A stretch of 64,000 bases of DNA from CAZCVI01 sp964502145. Its GTDB lineage: Bacteria > Acidobacteriota > Aminicenantia > UBA2199. Position 1 is the stretch's first letter, and the number at the start of each line of letters is the position of its first letter. Positions 29,464 through 39,008 of this stretch are shown here, piece by piece. The DNA is taken from contig CAZCVI010000020.1 of assembly GCA_964502145.1 (NCBI GenBank), forward strand, positions 30,224-94,223, written 5' to 3'. The position numbers and the translations under genes are program-made. The notes under the pieces are model-generated. The model was not told the DNA's origin. It ran no database searches and saw only the letters and a list, made by a program, of their open reading frames with translations.

Positions 29464-32334
29464 ATGGCCAGGATCACACCATTACTATTTTTTTTACTGC
29501 TGTTCCTTGCACTGACCCGCACACCGGGTCTCTGTCAGCAACTGGTTGCCACTTCCAATCAAACAAATCATCTGGATAACTATCTCCACCGTAACTGGAA
29601 AAGCGGTGCCGGTCTACCGCAAAACAATGTGAATGCTATTGTGCAGGATGGCTTGGGTTTTCTCTGGGTGGGAACGGAGAATGGACTGGCACGATTTGAC
29701 GGCCAGGAATTCAAGGTGTTTGATACCCATAACACCCCCGCGCTTAAAAGTAATAGGATTACAAGCCTCCTCTGGTCCGGGGATAAGTATCTCTGGATTG
29801 GCACAGCAGGCGGCAGTCTGACCATTTATGAGAATAATAGGTTCCGCCATTTTGACAGGGGTAATCTATCGCCCACCGGGTCTGTTCAATCGATTACCAA
29901 GGGCCTGGATGAACATGTGATAATCGGGATGTCTGGTGGTAGGGCGATACTCGTACAGGGGCGGTCTCGCAGTCTGCCAGTGGAAAACCTGGGCCCGAAC
30001 CTGCCGGGGGATGGCGCGGTGGTGGTTTTGGAGGATAGTCAAAAGAAACTGTGGCTGGGTACATCCAAAGGATTGAAATATTTTAAAGATGGTAAAATGA
30101 CCACTTATACTGTGGCTGACGGATTGGCGGATAATCACATCCGTTGTTTCTTGCAAGATAAGAACGGCCATCTCCTTATTGGCACCGCTGGCGGACTGAA
30201 CCGACTGATTCCGCAGCAACCCTTTTTCTTCAGCACTGTCGCTGGCTTCGGTGACTGCGCCATCCACGCCCTGCTGGCAGACCAGGAAGGAGGCATCTGG
30301 GTGGCTTCGGACCGGGGATTGTACCGGTTAAGCCGCGAAAATGTGAACCCCAGGTTGGAAAAAGTATCTGCTATGGCTGGACTGTCCGGGGAAATACCTG
30401 TTTTGTCTTTGTATCGGGGAAATGATGGGATCATATGGTGTGGTACGGCTGGCGGGGGATTACACAGCTTGTCTCGCTCCCCTTTTCGCTATTATACTAC
30501 CAGAGATGGTCTGTCCCATAATTATGTAAAAACTATTTATCAGGATAACCAGGGCAACATGTGGATCGGCACTGGCGGTGGCGGTTTAAATCGTTTCGAT
30601 GGTAAAAGGTTTACCGTGTTCACTACCCGGAACGGGTTGTGTAGCAATGATATTACTTCTTTATGCCAGGATGGGCCGGGGAATCTGTGGATCGGCACGC
30701 CCCACGGCTTGCAGCGGGCCTCCCAATGCCACATTGATGAATCGCTAAACACCTATACTGAAAAAAACGGCTTGTCTGCCAATGCCATTAACGTGCTCTT
30801 TGCCGACCGCCAGGGAAATCTCTGGATCGGCACCCACGGCGGTGGGTTACTGGGATATCAAAACGGCAGGTTTTTCCAGGCCGGTAGGGGAGAAGGCAGT
30901 GTTCCGCAGGAATTTGCTTACAGTTTTGTCCATGCATTGGCGCAGGACAACTCCGGGAACTTATGGGTGGCTACAGGGCAGGGGCTGCTCTGCCTGGACA
31001 TAAAAACCAATCTCCTATTGCAGGAAAAAAAACTGGAGCAACTCCAACAATATACTATCCGCGAAATTTTTATCGATTGGCTGGGGCGATTGTGGCTGGC
31101 TACCACTGGCCGTGGTTTGATCTGTTATGACCGGGGGCGGGTGATCTCTTTCCCTGGTCATTCTGAATTGAATGGCATTAGTATTCACAGAATTTTTGAA
31201 GATAACAATGGTTTACTGTGGCTTACTTCCGGCAAAGGTCTCTTCGCATTTGACGAGGTAGGGTTTGTCTCTCCCCTGAAAGATTCACGCCGAAACCAGT
31301 CTGTCCCAAAATTGCGCTACAACCTGTGGCTGGAAAGCGATGGCTTAAAATCCGCGGTTTTTACCGGTGGTTCGCAACCCGCAGGGTGGAAAACCAGTTC
31401 CGGCGAGTTGTGGCTGCCCACGGTAGCGGGCATTACCGTGATTGCACCCGAGACAACCAAGCTTTCCAATCCCATCATCCCCGTAGTCTTTGAGAAAGTT
31501 GTGGTGGCCGGACAGGCATATCACTCCCAAGACATCCCACGGTTACCTGCGGGTACCACGGCACTGACCTTTTACTTTACCGCCCTGAATTATCAGGGCT
31601 TTGAAAACCTCCAATACAAATACCGCCTGGTAAATCTGTCCTGGGGGGAAGAGGATATCCAAAGCCAAGAGGAAGGTGTGATCGGAGCTAGTAAAGAATA
31701 CACGCTACAACATCTAACACCGGGAAAGTACCGGTTTGAAATATATGCGGGGAACCCAGAGAAAGGTTGGAGCGAGAAAGCCGCTGGTTTCATTTTTTCC
31801 ATTGAATACCAGATACTCTTTGAAATTAGATATATACTGATTGGTATCGGTATTCTGACCATCTTGGTGGTGGTGATCTTTTGGTCCAAGAATCGCTGGG
31901 ACAAGAAAAAAGAGATACTACGGATTTTTACCGAGGATGAACGGTATAAAACTTCCGCCTTAAAACCCAGGCAATTCAAAAAAAGCATGCTCCAGTTGCT
32001 GACCCTGATGGAAGAGGAAAAACCCTACCTGGACGCGGAAATGTCGGTGGCTAAAATGGCGGAACGGTTGGATATTTCCAAGGAACATGTCTCGCAGATT
32101 ATCAATCAGAAATTTTATATGAATTTTAACCAGTTCTTGAACAAATACCGCATTGAAGAGGCGAAGAAGCGCTTGCAAGACCCGGCGGAGAACCAATACG
32201 TGGTTCTCAAAATTGCCTTTGATGTGGGCTTTAATTCTAAATCTACCTTTAATACGGCCTTCAAAAAATTCACCGGCATGAGTCCATCGGAATATAAAGA
32301 AAAATTTCAGCCACCAAGTGGTCCGAAATCATGA
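29464..32334 (+). CDS. one-component membrane regulator: Reg_prop propeller, Y_Y_Y, AraC-type HTH
   Basis: 956 residues. Signal peptide (1-~25, ending TPGLCQQ), Reg_prop blades with 'LW.GT..GL' motifs (about 35-640), a Y_Y_Y-like domain (about 690-775), one membrane helix (about 790-810) and a cytoplasmic AraC-type DNA-binding domain (about 855-950; MAERLDISKEHVSQII, IAFDVGFNSKSTFNTAFKKFTGMSPSEYK). It has the outside and DNA-binding ends of an HTCS but no kinase or receiver, so a signal must pass straight from the periplasmic propeller to the DNA-binding domain at the membrane. The adjacent ABC-2 transporter genes 100 bp downstream are the likely target; this is inference. The stop codon lies within a 22-bp perfect palindrome. 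Confidence 0.9.
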   Translation: MARITPLLFFLLLFLALTRTPGLCQQLVATSNQTNHLDNYLHRNWKSGAGLPQNNVNAIVQDGLGFLWVGTENGLARFDGQEFKVFDTHNTPALKSNRITSLLWSGDKYLWIGTAGGSLTIYENNRFRHFDRGNLSPTGSVQSITKGLDEHVIIGMSGGRAILVQGRSRSLPVENLGPNLPGDGAVVVLEDSQKKLWLGTSKGLKYFKDGKMTTYTVADGLADNHIRCFLQDKNGHLLIGTAGGLNRLIPQQPFFFSTVAGFGDCAIHALLADQEGGIWVASDRGLYRLSRENVNPRLEKVSAMAGLSGEIPVLSLYRGNDGIIWCGTAGGGLHSLSRSPFRYYTTRDGLSHNYVKTIYQDNQGNMWIGTGGGGLNRFDGKRFTVFTTRNGLCSNDITSLCQDGPGNLWIGTPHGLQRASQCHIDESLNTYTEKNGLSANAINVLFADRQGNLWIGTHGGGLLGYQNGRFFQAGRGEGSVPQEFAYSFVHALAQDNSGNLWVATGQGLLCLDIKTNLLLQEKKLEQLQQYTIREIFIDWLGRLWLATTGRGLICYDRGRVISFPGHSELNGISIHRIFEDNNGLLWLTSGKGLFAFDEVGFVSPLKDSRRNQSVPKLRYNLWLESDGLKSAVFTGGSQPAGWKTSSGELWLPTVAGITVIAPETTKLSNPIIPVVFEKVVVAGQAYHSQDIPRLPAGTTALTFYFTALNYQGFENLQYKYRLVNLSWGEEDIQSQEEGVIGASKEYTLQHLTPGKYRFEIYAGNPEKGWSEKAAGFIFSIEYQILFEIRYILIGIGILTILVVVIFWSKNRWDKKKEILRIFTEDERYKTSALKPRQFKKSMLQLLTLMEEEKPYLDAEMSVAKMAERLDISKEHVSQIINQKFYMNFNQFLNKYRIEEAKKRLQDPAENQYVVLKIAFDVGFNSKSTFNTAFKKFTGMSPSEYKEKFQPPSGPKS

Positions 32335-32342
32335 TTTCGGAC
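32321..32342. repeat. 22-bp perfect palindrome over a stop codon
   Basis: GTCCGAAATC-AT-GATTTCGGAC is fully self-complementary and spans the last codons and TGA stop of the preceding gene. It could be an operator for the ABC operon 94 bp downstream or a short terminator, although no T-run follows. Confidence 0.7.
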
Positions 32343-32435
32343 GAATAACTCCTTCACTGAGTGTATATTTCTCTCTGTTTGACATAAAGCGTTGTGTTAA
32401 ACGATTTTTATGAAAACGAATAGAGGAGAAAATGT

Positions 32436-33215
32436 ATGCTTGAATTAAGAAACATTACCAAGAAGTACAACCGTGTCCCGGTGGTTAAGCAGGTGAATTT
32501 CACGTTGCAACGGGGCGATATTCTGGGTTACCTAGGCCCCAACGGGGCGGGGAAAAGCACCACGGTCAAGATGCTGGCAGGTTTGCTGGAACCGGATAGC
32601 GGTGAGATTTATTTGGATGGGCAGCGGGTAGATACGACTTCAAGGGAGTTTAAAAAACGGATCGGCTATCTACCGGAACAGAGCGACCTTTATCCCCACT
32701 TGACGGGCTATGAATATCTACAGTTAACGGGCCAATTGCGCCACATCCCGGAAAAGGAACTGCACGGGAAAATCACGGGCCTGATGGCACAGTTTGGTTT
32801 GTCGGTGGAGATGAATATGTCGATTGCTTCCTATTCCAAGGGCATGCGGCAAAAGGTTTTGGTGGCGGCCACATTGTTACATAACCCCGATATCTTGCTG
32901 CTGGACGAGCCACTTACCGGTATGGATGTGTTTACCATGCTGGTGTTCAAGGATACGTTAAAACATCTGGCGCAAATGGGCAAGATCGTGATCTACTCTT
33001 CCCATATTCTGGACGTGGTGGAAAAGGTGTGTACCCGCGTGATTATTATTAATAAGGGGAAGATTTTGGCCGATGATTCGGTGGAAAGTTTGAGTCGGCT
33101 GATGGCCCTGCCTTCTTTGGAATCTATTTTTACGGAATTGGTGCATCAACCGGATACGGCGAAAGTGGCGGAAAGTATTATTGATATCATCGGTCACGGG
33201 GTGGTTGCGGCATGA
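32436..33215 (+). CDS. ABC-2-type transporter ATP-binding protein
   Basis: 259 residues. Walker A GPNGAGKST (34-42), Q-loop GYLPEQSDLYPHLT, a signature variant YSKGMRQKV, Walker B DILLLDEPLTGMD and the H-loop YSSHILD. It is of the DrrA/CcmA-type exporter class. Its stop overlaps the start of the permease gene (ATGA), so the two subunits are translated in a coupled way. GAGGAG precedes the ATG. An AraC-type membrane regulator lies just upstream. Confidence 0.93.
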   Translation: MLELRNITKKYNRVPVVKQVNFTLQRGDILGYLGPNGAGKSTTVKMLAGLLEPDSGEIYLDGQRVDTTSREFKKRIGYLPEQSDLYPHLTGYEYLQLTGQLRHIPEKELHGKITGLMAQFGLSVEMNMSIASYSKGMRQKVLVAATLLHNPDILLLDEPLTGMDVFTMLVFKDTLKHLAQMGKIVIYSSHILDVVEKVCTRVIIINKGKILADDSVESLSRLMALPSLESIFTELVHQPDTAKVAESIIDIIGHGVVAA

Positions 33216-34921
33216 ACCAAACCACAGCGGGAGTCAAGCACATGAAAAATACAAAGCGCTTACTGCGGGTCTGGCAGGAAGGAATGGCAGAACTCTTGCA
33301 AGTGAAGGTACTGGTCAACCATTTCTTGAAACGTTTTGTCCAAAAAGATAACCTGGATTTAGATGATAAAAACACCGAGTTTCTGGTGTTCGGGGTGGTT
33401 TTTGTCTCCCTATGGGGCGGGTATCTGGCCAATAAAACCGGGACACTTTTTTTTATCAGTATCATGATGACAGCCACTGCCATATTTTGTTTGCTGAACT
33501 GGGAGCGGTTACTGCTGGACCAACGGGATTTTCTTAACCTGTCCAGTTTACCCGTGAGGGGTAGAACACTCTTCGCCGCCAAGATTCTCAGTTTGGTGGT
33601 CATCGTGGGTATCATTACCACGGCTTTCGGCCTCATTGCCACCCTGGTCTATTTTAAAGTCATGAACGACTTGTTGTCGGCAAGTGCGGCTTGGACTTTC
33701 GGGTGGTCCTTTTTTGTCGTTTGTTTCCTCGCGAATTTATTTGTTTTCCTGTTGATTATTGCCGTGCAGAGTCTCTTTATGCTTCTCTTGAGAGGTGAGA
33801 TGTGGGCACGGGTTTCGGTGTGGGTGCAGGTGGTATTGCTGATGGGGCTCGGTTCCGTGTTTATCTGGTTGCCCCGCTTATACGAAACGGATCACACCTT
33901 GCAATCCGTGTCCGAATTTTTTTCCTATCTGTTTCCCCCCCTTTGGTTTCACGGGCTTCACCAATGGATGAATGGTACGGCGGGTGGCTTGAACGGGTAT
34001 TATATTCATGTCTCCTGGTTATCCCTGGTGGTGTTGGGTCTGTTGTATGTGTTGAGTCTGCCTTTGAGTCTCAAACAGTTTTTTAAACAACAGAACAACC
34101 GCAGCCGGAGCTCTCTGCGGATATTCGCCGTGCCGTTAAAGTGGGGCAAACATCTGTTTGATACTTTATTGTTAAGGAATCTGACCGAACGGGCCGTATT
34201 CTATTTTTTCACCCGGAGCATCAAACGGAGTCGTTTTCATCGTTTGAAGTTGGCCTTGTTTTTGGCGCTTCCTGTTGGGTTGGTGCTGACTTACCTGATT
34301 ACCCAGTACAATGATTTCGGGGCTATTGCTTTTCGACGAGTGAGTGCTTACCAGATGGCCTTTCCTTTTATCATCTATTTTGCCACCCTGTTGGGTTTGC
34401 GGACCGTGGTCGATCACCCCGTGGCACTCGAAGCCAACTGGCTATTCCAGGTGACCGCGGCAACGGAAAGTAAATATCATGTGCGGGGTATGAAAAAGGC
34501 CATGTTTGTCAGTACACTATTGCCTATCGCCCTGTGTCTATTCTGTTTTTACCTCTATGCTTGGGGACTGGAACTCGCTGTCAAGCATTCGTTGTACAGT
34601 GTGGTGACCGCGCTATTGATGCAGGAACTGTTCTTTTTTAACTACCGGAAAATCCCCTTTACCGCCGTTCATAATCCCACCGTGATTGATTTTAAAGTGG
34701 CGTGGCCGATTTTTGTCTTAAAGTTTTTGTTTGGCTATTCCATTTATATCCATGTGGGGAATCTACTGCTGAATTCACCCAAGGTCACGGGGTTGTTTTA
34801 TCTCTTGGCTAGCTGCTTTTTTGTGGCCTTCGGGTATTTTCGGAACAAAATCAGTCGAAAGGGCTTGATTTTTAAAGATGTCCCACCCTCCCCCATGGTC
34901 AGCCTGGATTTATACTATTGA
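33212..34921 (+). CDS. ABC-2-type transporter permease, large
   Basis: 569 residues, strongly hydrophobic with roughly 12 predicted membrane segments (for example around residues 70-90, 130-150, 170-195, 205-222, 270-290, 350-370, 420-440). No soluble ABC domain. It is larger than a typical DrrB permease and resembles the 'ABC-2 transporter, heavy permease' class seen beside single ATPases. Overlap with the ATPase start indicates an obligate pair. The transported substrate is unknown. The 450-bp gap that follows holds a repeated TGTCCTAT motif (34960 and 34995) and a structured RNA-like segment. Confidence 0.85.
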   Translation: MNQTTAGVKHMKNTKRLLRVWQEGMAELLQVKVLVNHFLKRFVQKDNLDLDDKNTEFLVFGVVFVSLWGGYLANKTGTLFFISIMMTATAIFCLLNWERLLLDQRDFLNLSSLPVRGRTLFAAKILSLVVIVGIITTAFGLIATLVYFKVMNDLLSASAAWTFGWSFFVVCFLANLFVFLLIIAVQSLFMLLLRGEMWARVSVWVQVVLLMGLGSVFIWLPRLYETDHTLQSVSEFFSYLFPPLWFHGLHQWMNGTAGGLNGYYIHVSWLSLVVLGLLYVLSLPLSLKQFFKQQNNRSRSSLRIFAVPLKWGKHLFDTLLLRNLTERAVFYFFTRSIKRSRFHRLKLALFLALPVGLVLTYLITQYNDFGAIAFRRVSAYQMAFPFIIYFATLLGLRTVVDHPVALEANWLFQVTAATESKYHVRGMKKAMFVSTLLPIALCLFCFYLYAWGLELAVKHSLYSVVTALLMQELFFFNYRKIPFTAVHNPTVIDFKVAWPIFVLKFLFGYSIYIHVGNLLLNSPKVTGLFYLLASCFFVAFGYFRNKISRKGLIFKDVPPSPMVSLDLYY

Positions 34922-35165
34922 AGATCGGTGAGCGGGTGCGTGGGAACCGTGTGTCGGAGCTGTCCTATTTTTTTTGGCCAAAATGGGGAAGTTGTCCTAT
35001 AAATAGCACATATTTCTCACCGGTAGTTTGGCATTGAAGTTGCCATTAAAAGATTTAAAAAGACAAGGTACAAATAGTCATGTAAAAAGAGTTAAAAAAG
35101 GGTATTAAACTAAGGTATAAAGAGAATTGAAGAAAAAGTTAAACAGTAATGCGCGTTAAATTTAT

Positions 35166-35245
35166 GGCAGAAATGCCTGGGTGCAGCATGTATGGAGTCC
35201 GGGAATAATAACGTTCCCGGGCTTCATATCGGCTGAGCCTTTTTT
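35166..35245 (+). other. candidate structured RNA ending in a terminator
   Basis: GGCA-GAAA-TGCC (35166-35177) is a tetraloop hairpin. It is followed by a 15-bp stem, with wobble pairs, made of 35191-35205 and 35214-35228, closed by the loop TAATAACG. CAGC (35184-35187) can pair with GCTG (35232-35235) to enclose that stem. The structure ends in CCTTTTTT. It may be the 3' end of the transporter mRNA, or a small RNA; it matches no riboswitch class that I recognise. Confidence 0.45.
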
Positions 35246-35306
35246 AAGCGGTTAAAAAAGGGAAAACGTGAGAGGGAAAAATATCCATGAAATCTTCCTA
35301 TAACTA

Positions 35307-35335
35307 TTGACAAAATAATTTTGAAATGTTACCTT
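35307..35335 (+). promoter_or_regulatory. promoter of the binding-protein/kinase operon
   Basis: TTGACA (35307-35312), 17-nt spacer, TACCTT (35330-35335), about 35 nt upstream of the ATG at 35370. Confidence 0.5.
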
Positions 35336-35369
35336 AAAGTTGGGTTTAATAATAAAGGCTGAAAGAAAA

Positions 35370-36380
35370 ATGAAATCTAGCTTTGGGATGGCAATTCTTA
35401 TGTGGCACCTCGGGTGCTTGTTAATGCTTGGAAGTTTTATCAACTGTGGTTCTGTATTGCCTCAGACGGAACGGGAAGCCAGAATTCTGGTAATCCATTC
35501 CTATCACATTGAATTTGATTGGACCCAAACCATTGATGAAGGGATCATGGAAGTGTTGCGGAATAAAGGGTATCGGATAATGAAGTATTTTATGGATACC
35601 AAGCGCCATACTGACGAACCCTTTATACGTCAGGCCAGTCAACATGCTCTGGACTTGGTCAAGTCATTCAAACCTAATGTGGTCATTGCCTCCGATGATA
35701 ATGTGCAGAAGTACGTGGGGAGATTCTTGGTCAACCGTCCCGATGTGTCCGTTGTTTTTTGCGGGGTGAATGATAATCCTATCCGATACGGTTACCCCGG
35801 TCATAATGTGACCGGCATCCGGGAACTGCCCATGCTCAGGAGCAGCCTTAATTTACTGAAGATGGTTTGCCCCCAGGTCAAATCATTTACAGTGTTTTCC
35901 TCTAAAGGGGCTACCAGCAATGGCTTTATCCATTATTTAAAAACATTGAATTTGGATATCCAGGTGGATGATATTGTAGCCACCGATAGCTTTAGCCAAT
36001 GGAAAACAGCTTGGCTGAAGATAAAGAGCGATGCTGTTATTACCTATGAATACCATAACCTTCAAGAGAATGGGCAACCAGTCGATCCAGACATTGTTTT
36101 GCGCTGGACTGTGGCCCATATGAATAAACCCGTGATCGGTTTTTTTGCCGGGGATATCCAAGAAGGTTTTTTATTGGGGCAGGTGCAATCCGGTTTCGAG
36201 CAGGGCGAACTGGCCGCTAAAAAGGCCATTGAAATTTTAAAAGGGAAAAAAGCCGGTGAAATTCCCATTACTATTGCCCGTGGTGGGTTGGTCGTGATCA
36301 ATGCCAATACTGCCTGCCGCATGGGTATTGATATATCTCCCATTGAAAATATCGCGGATGAAATTTTTTATCGACAATAA
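35370..36380 (+). CDS. ABC-type substrate-binding protein, TrpX/ABC_sub_bind family
   Basis: 336 residues. The start was taken at the ATG that begins the signal peptide (MKSSFGMAILMWHLGCLLML), with a possible non-canonical lipobox Cys in SFINCGS. The mature protein has the two-lobed PF04392-like fold: ILVIHSYHIEFDWTQT, VVIASDDNVQKYVG, VVFCGVNDNP, NVTGIRE and GFFAGDIQEGFLLGQ. No permease or ATPase is adjacent; instead a membrane hybrid kinase follows after 62 nt. Family members are known either as transporter subunits or as periplasmic sensors fused to kinases, so this one probably feeds a signal to the kinase. An AAAGG box lies 11 nt before the ATG. Confidence 0.85.
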   Translation: MKSSFGMAILMWHLGCLLMLGSFINCGSVLPQTEREARILVIHSYHIEFDWTQTIDEGIMEVLRNKGYRIMKYFMDTKRHTDEPFIRQASQHALDLVKSFKPNVVIASDDNVQKYVGRFLVNRPDVSVVFCGVNDNPIRYGYPGHNVTGIRELPMLRSSLNLLKMVCPQVKSFTVFSSKGATSNGFIHYLKTLNLDIQVDDIVATDSFSQWKTAWLKIKSDAVITYEYHNLQENGQPVDPDIVLRWTVAHMNKPVIGFFAGDIQEGFLLGQVQSGFEQGELAAKKAIEILKGKKAGEIPITIARGGLVVINANTACRMGIDISPIENIADEIFYRQ

Positions 36381-36442
36381 TGATATTGAGACATAGATAA
36401 CGTGAATTGGATAGCGGTTCTGGAGCGCGAAATACAGACGTG

Positions 36443-38998
36443 ATGAAGATCAAAACAAAATTAACCGTGCTATTGGCGATAGGCTTTTTGTTGATCAGTG
36501 TAATTTCCGTTTTTTTTATCGACTGGTTATTTAATGATAATCGGAAGGCGAATTTTGTTGTGTTCAGGACAGAGTTGTTAGATGAGAATAACCTGTCCAT
36601 GGACGAATCCGCCGAGTTGTTCTTCGACCTCATTGATATGAAATTCCTTGCCGGGGTTACCCATAAAGAGGTTCTGGAGTATATTAAAGAGATTGACCAG
36701 TTGAATCGAGCCGTGGTGGTGATGGACTATAACGGGTCTTCATTGCTCCAGTCGCATTCCCGACCGGAGTTGGTAGAACTTTTCTCGCCAGGAGTGATCG
36801 ACAAACAAGTGCAGGAACTCCACAGCAAAAGCAGGAAGAATTTTTCCCTGGATAACTACCCCTTGTTCCTAGCGTCCTCGCAGATCATGGTGCCATGTAA
36901 AATATCCTGCCGTATCTACAATGCTTCCAAATGGATTATCGGTTATGGTAAAGTGATGGACAGTGTCCAAAAACGGCTGCTCTTTGTGAAACGGGAAAAC
37001 GATAGAAACGCCCGCACTCTGATGGGCGTGACTTTTTTAATCCTGGTTTTTGGCGTTTTTCTGATCGTGATTGCCGTGCTGCTTTTTAGTCGCAAGGCGA
37101 TATTTCAGCCTTTGGAAGGGTTGATCGGCAGTTTTGATCGTGTTTCTGATGGTGATCTAATGCATCGCATCGAGGTTACTTCCAAGGATGAGATGGGTCA
37201 CTTGGCCGTCGCTTTTAATAATATGACTGAGAATCTCAGTAATAATGTCCATGAGATTCGCGCTGTTAATATTAAATTGGACAATTATTCCCGTGAACTG
37301 GGCCTACGGGTAGAACGACGCACTAAAGAGCTGTCCGAGATGGTAGAACGATTAAAACTGGAAGTGGATGAGCGCAAACGCGCTGAAGAACAACTCCAAA
37401 TATTTGAACTGGCCCTCAAACAATCCATTGATGGCGTTTTGATTGTGGACCCATTAGGAACAGTCAAGTTTACCAACCAGGCGTGGAACAATATGCATCG
37501 GATTCCCAGCGAAAACAACCCTGTCATCGGCCAGCATGTTTCTATTTTTCATTCCCAGCAGCAGTTTATCGACGAAATGGGGCCTTTTTTGAAAGAGGTT
37601 TTTGAAAAGGGTAGTTTCGAAGGGGAAATCGGGCACGTGCGTCGCGATGGTGAGGTATTCCCGACCTGGATGTCTGTGACCCTGATTCAAGATAAGAATG
37701 GCCAACCGATTGGCAGAGTGGCTATTGCCCGCGATATTACCGAGGCCAAAGCTGTGGCCAATCAATTGCAAGAAGCGCGACTGGAAGCCGAATCCGCTAA
37801 CCGCGCCAAATCGCAATTCCTGGCTAATATGAGCCATGAAATCCGCACGCCCATGAATGCCATTATCGGGATGGCCGAATTGATCCTGGATACTGCATTA
37901 ACCGCTGAACAAGAAGACTATGCCTTCACCTTGAAAACCTCGGCGGAATCACTGTTGAATCTGCTCAACGATATCTTGGACCTCTCTAAAATCGAGGTGG
38001 GTAAACTGGATGTGGAACCGCTGGCAATGGATGTCAGGAAGTGTGTCGCCGATGTGGTTAAAAACTTGCTGGTGCAAGCCCAACGAAAGGGACTTGAATT
38101 GATTTTCGCCGTGGATTGGAATATCCCTCCCATGTTGATTGGTGATCCTGGACGCCTGGGTCAAATCCTGACCAATCTGGTGGGTAACAGCATCAAGTTT
38201 ACCGAGAAAGGGCAAATTGTGGTCCAAGTGGCTCTGGGAGAAGCACCGGTAATTGAAGCACCATCTGATGTGGACCGTGTATGGCTTTATTTTACCGTGT
38301 CTGATACTGGTATTGGCATTCCAGCCGACAAACAGCAAGTAATTTTCGATAAATTTACCCAGACCGACAGTTCTATTACCCGTAAATATGGTGGTTCTGG
38401 GCTGGGATTGACTATTTCACGGGAGTTGGTGCATTTATTGGGTGGTAGTATCGGTGTGCATAGTCCCGGTGATTTGTTAGGTGAAAGCGGTAGCACCTTC
38501 TATTTTTATCTGCCCCTGATTTTGCCAACCACGCATTTGCTGGCTGGTGAACATGCCCATATCCAGAAACTAAAGGGCAATTCTCCCCTGCTGCTGGATG
38601 AAAAGCGCCAGAAAATAAATATACTGGTGGCCGAGGATAACCTGATCAACCAGAAATTGATATTGCGCATTCTGGAGAAACAGGGTTTCCTGGTGGATAT
38701 TGCCTATAATGGCAGGGAGACTGTTGAGAAATGGCAGGCTAATACTTATGACCTGATACTGATGGATATCCAGATGCCTGAAATGGATGGCTTGGAAGCC
38801 ACCCGCTTGATCCGTAAACGCGAAAAAGAGATCGTCGCCACGCCGATCCCGGTCATTGCCTTGACCGCTCACGCGATGAAAGGGGATCGTGAACGGTTCA
38901 TGGAAGCGGGGATGAATAGTTATATTTCCAAACCCATCAAACAAAACGAATTAATGGAAGCCATTGAAAAATTACTACTCTTATCTGCAAACAATTAG
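36443..38998 (+). CDS. membrane hybrid histidine kinase (HAMP-PAS-HisKA-HATPase-receiver)
   Basis: 851 residues. TM1 (about 8-30), an extracytoplasmic sensor of about 160 residues, TM2 (about 193-215), HAMP (about 216-270), coiled coil, PAS (about 315-435, ending in VAIARDITEAKA), HisKA with NMSHEIRTPMNAIIGMAE (H465), HATPase_c (DTGIGIPADKQ, GSGLGLTISRELV) and a receiver with D775 (LILMDIQMPEMDG) and Lys in YISKPIK. It is a BarA/ArcB-like hybrid without an HPt domain. The periplasmic binding protein encoded just upstream is the likely input. No cognate output regulator is next to it. The start codon lacks a clear ribosome binding site. Confidence 0.93.
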   Translation: MKIKTKLTVLLAIGFLLISVISVFFIDWLFNDNRKANFVVFRTELLDENNLSMDESAELFFDLIDMKFLAGVTHKEVLEYIKEIDQLNRAVVVMDYNGSSLLQSHSRPELVELFSPGVIDKQVQELHSKSRKNFSLDNYPLFLASSQIMVPCKISCRIYNASKWIIGYGKVMDSVQKRLLFVKRENDRNARTLMGVTFLILVFGVFLIVIAVLLFSRKAIFQPLEGLIGSFDRVSDGDLMHRIEVTSKDEMGHLAVAFNNMTENLSNNVHEIRAVNIKLDNYSRELGLRVERRTKELSEMVERLKLEVDERKRAEEQLQIFELALKQSIDGVLIVDPLGTVKFTNQAWNNMHRIPSENNPVIGQHVSIFHSQQQFIDEMGPFLKEVFEKGSFEGEIGHVRRDGEVFPTWMSVTLIQDKNGQPIGRVAIARDITEAKAVANQLQEARLEAESANRAKSQFLANMSHEIRTPMNAIIGMAELILDTALTAEQEDYAFTLKTSAESLLNLLNDILDLSKIEVGKLDVEPLAMDVRKCVADVVKNLLVQAQRKGLELIFAVDWNIPPMLIGDPGRLGQILTNLVGNSIKFTEKGQIVVQVALGEAPVIEAPSDVDRVWLYFTVSDTGIGIPADKQQVIFDKFTQTDSSITRKYGGSGLGLTISRELVHLLGGSIGVHSPGDLLGESGSTFYFYLPLILPTTHLLAGEHAHIQKLKGNSPLLLDEKRQKINILVAEDNLINQKLILRILEKQGFLVDIAYNGRETVEKWQANTYDLILMDIQMPEMDGLEATRLIRKREKEIVATPIPVIALTAHAMKGDRERFMEAGMNSYISKPIKQNELMEAIEKLLLLSANN

Positions 38999-39008
38999 AA
39001 TAAAGTGC

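Noticed and set aside
35166..35245. Known riboswitch (c-di-GMP, cobalamin or SAM types)
   Set aside because: None of the conserved riboswitch core sequences that I know are present.
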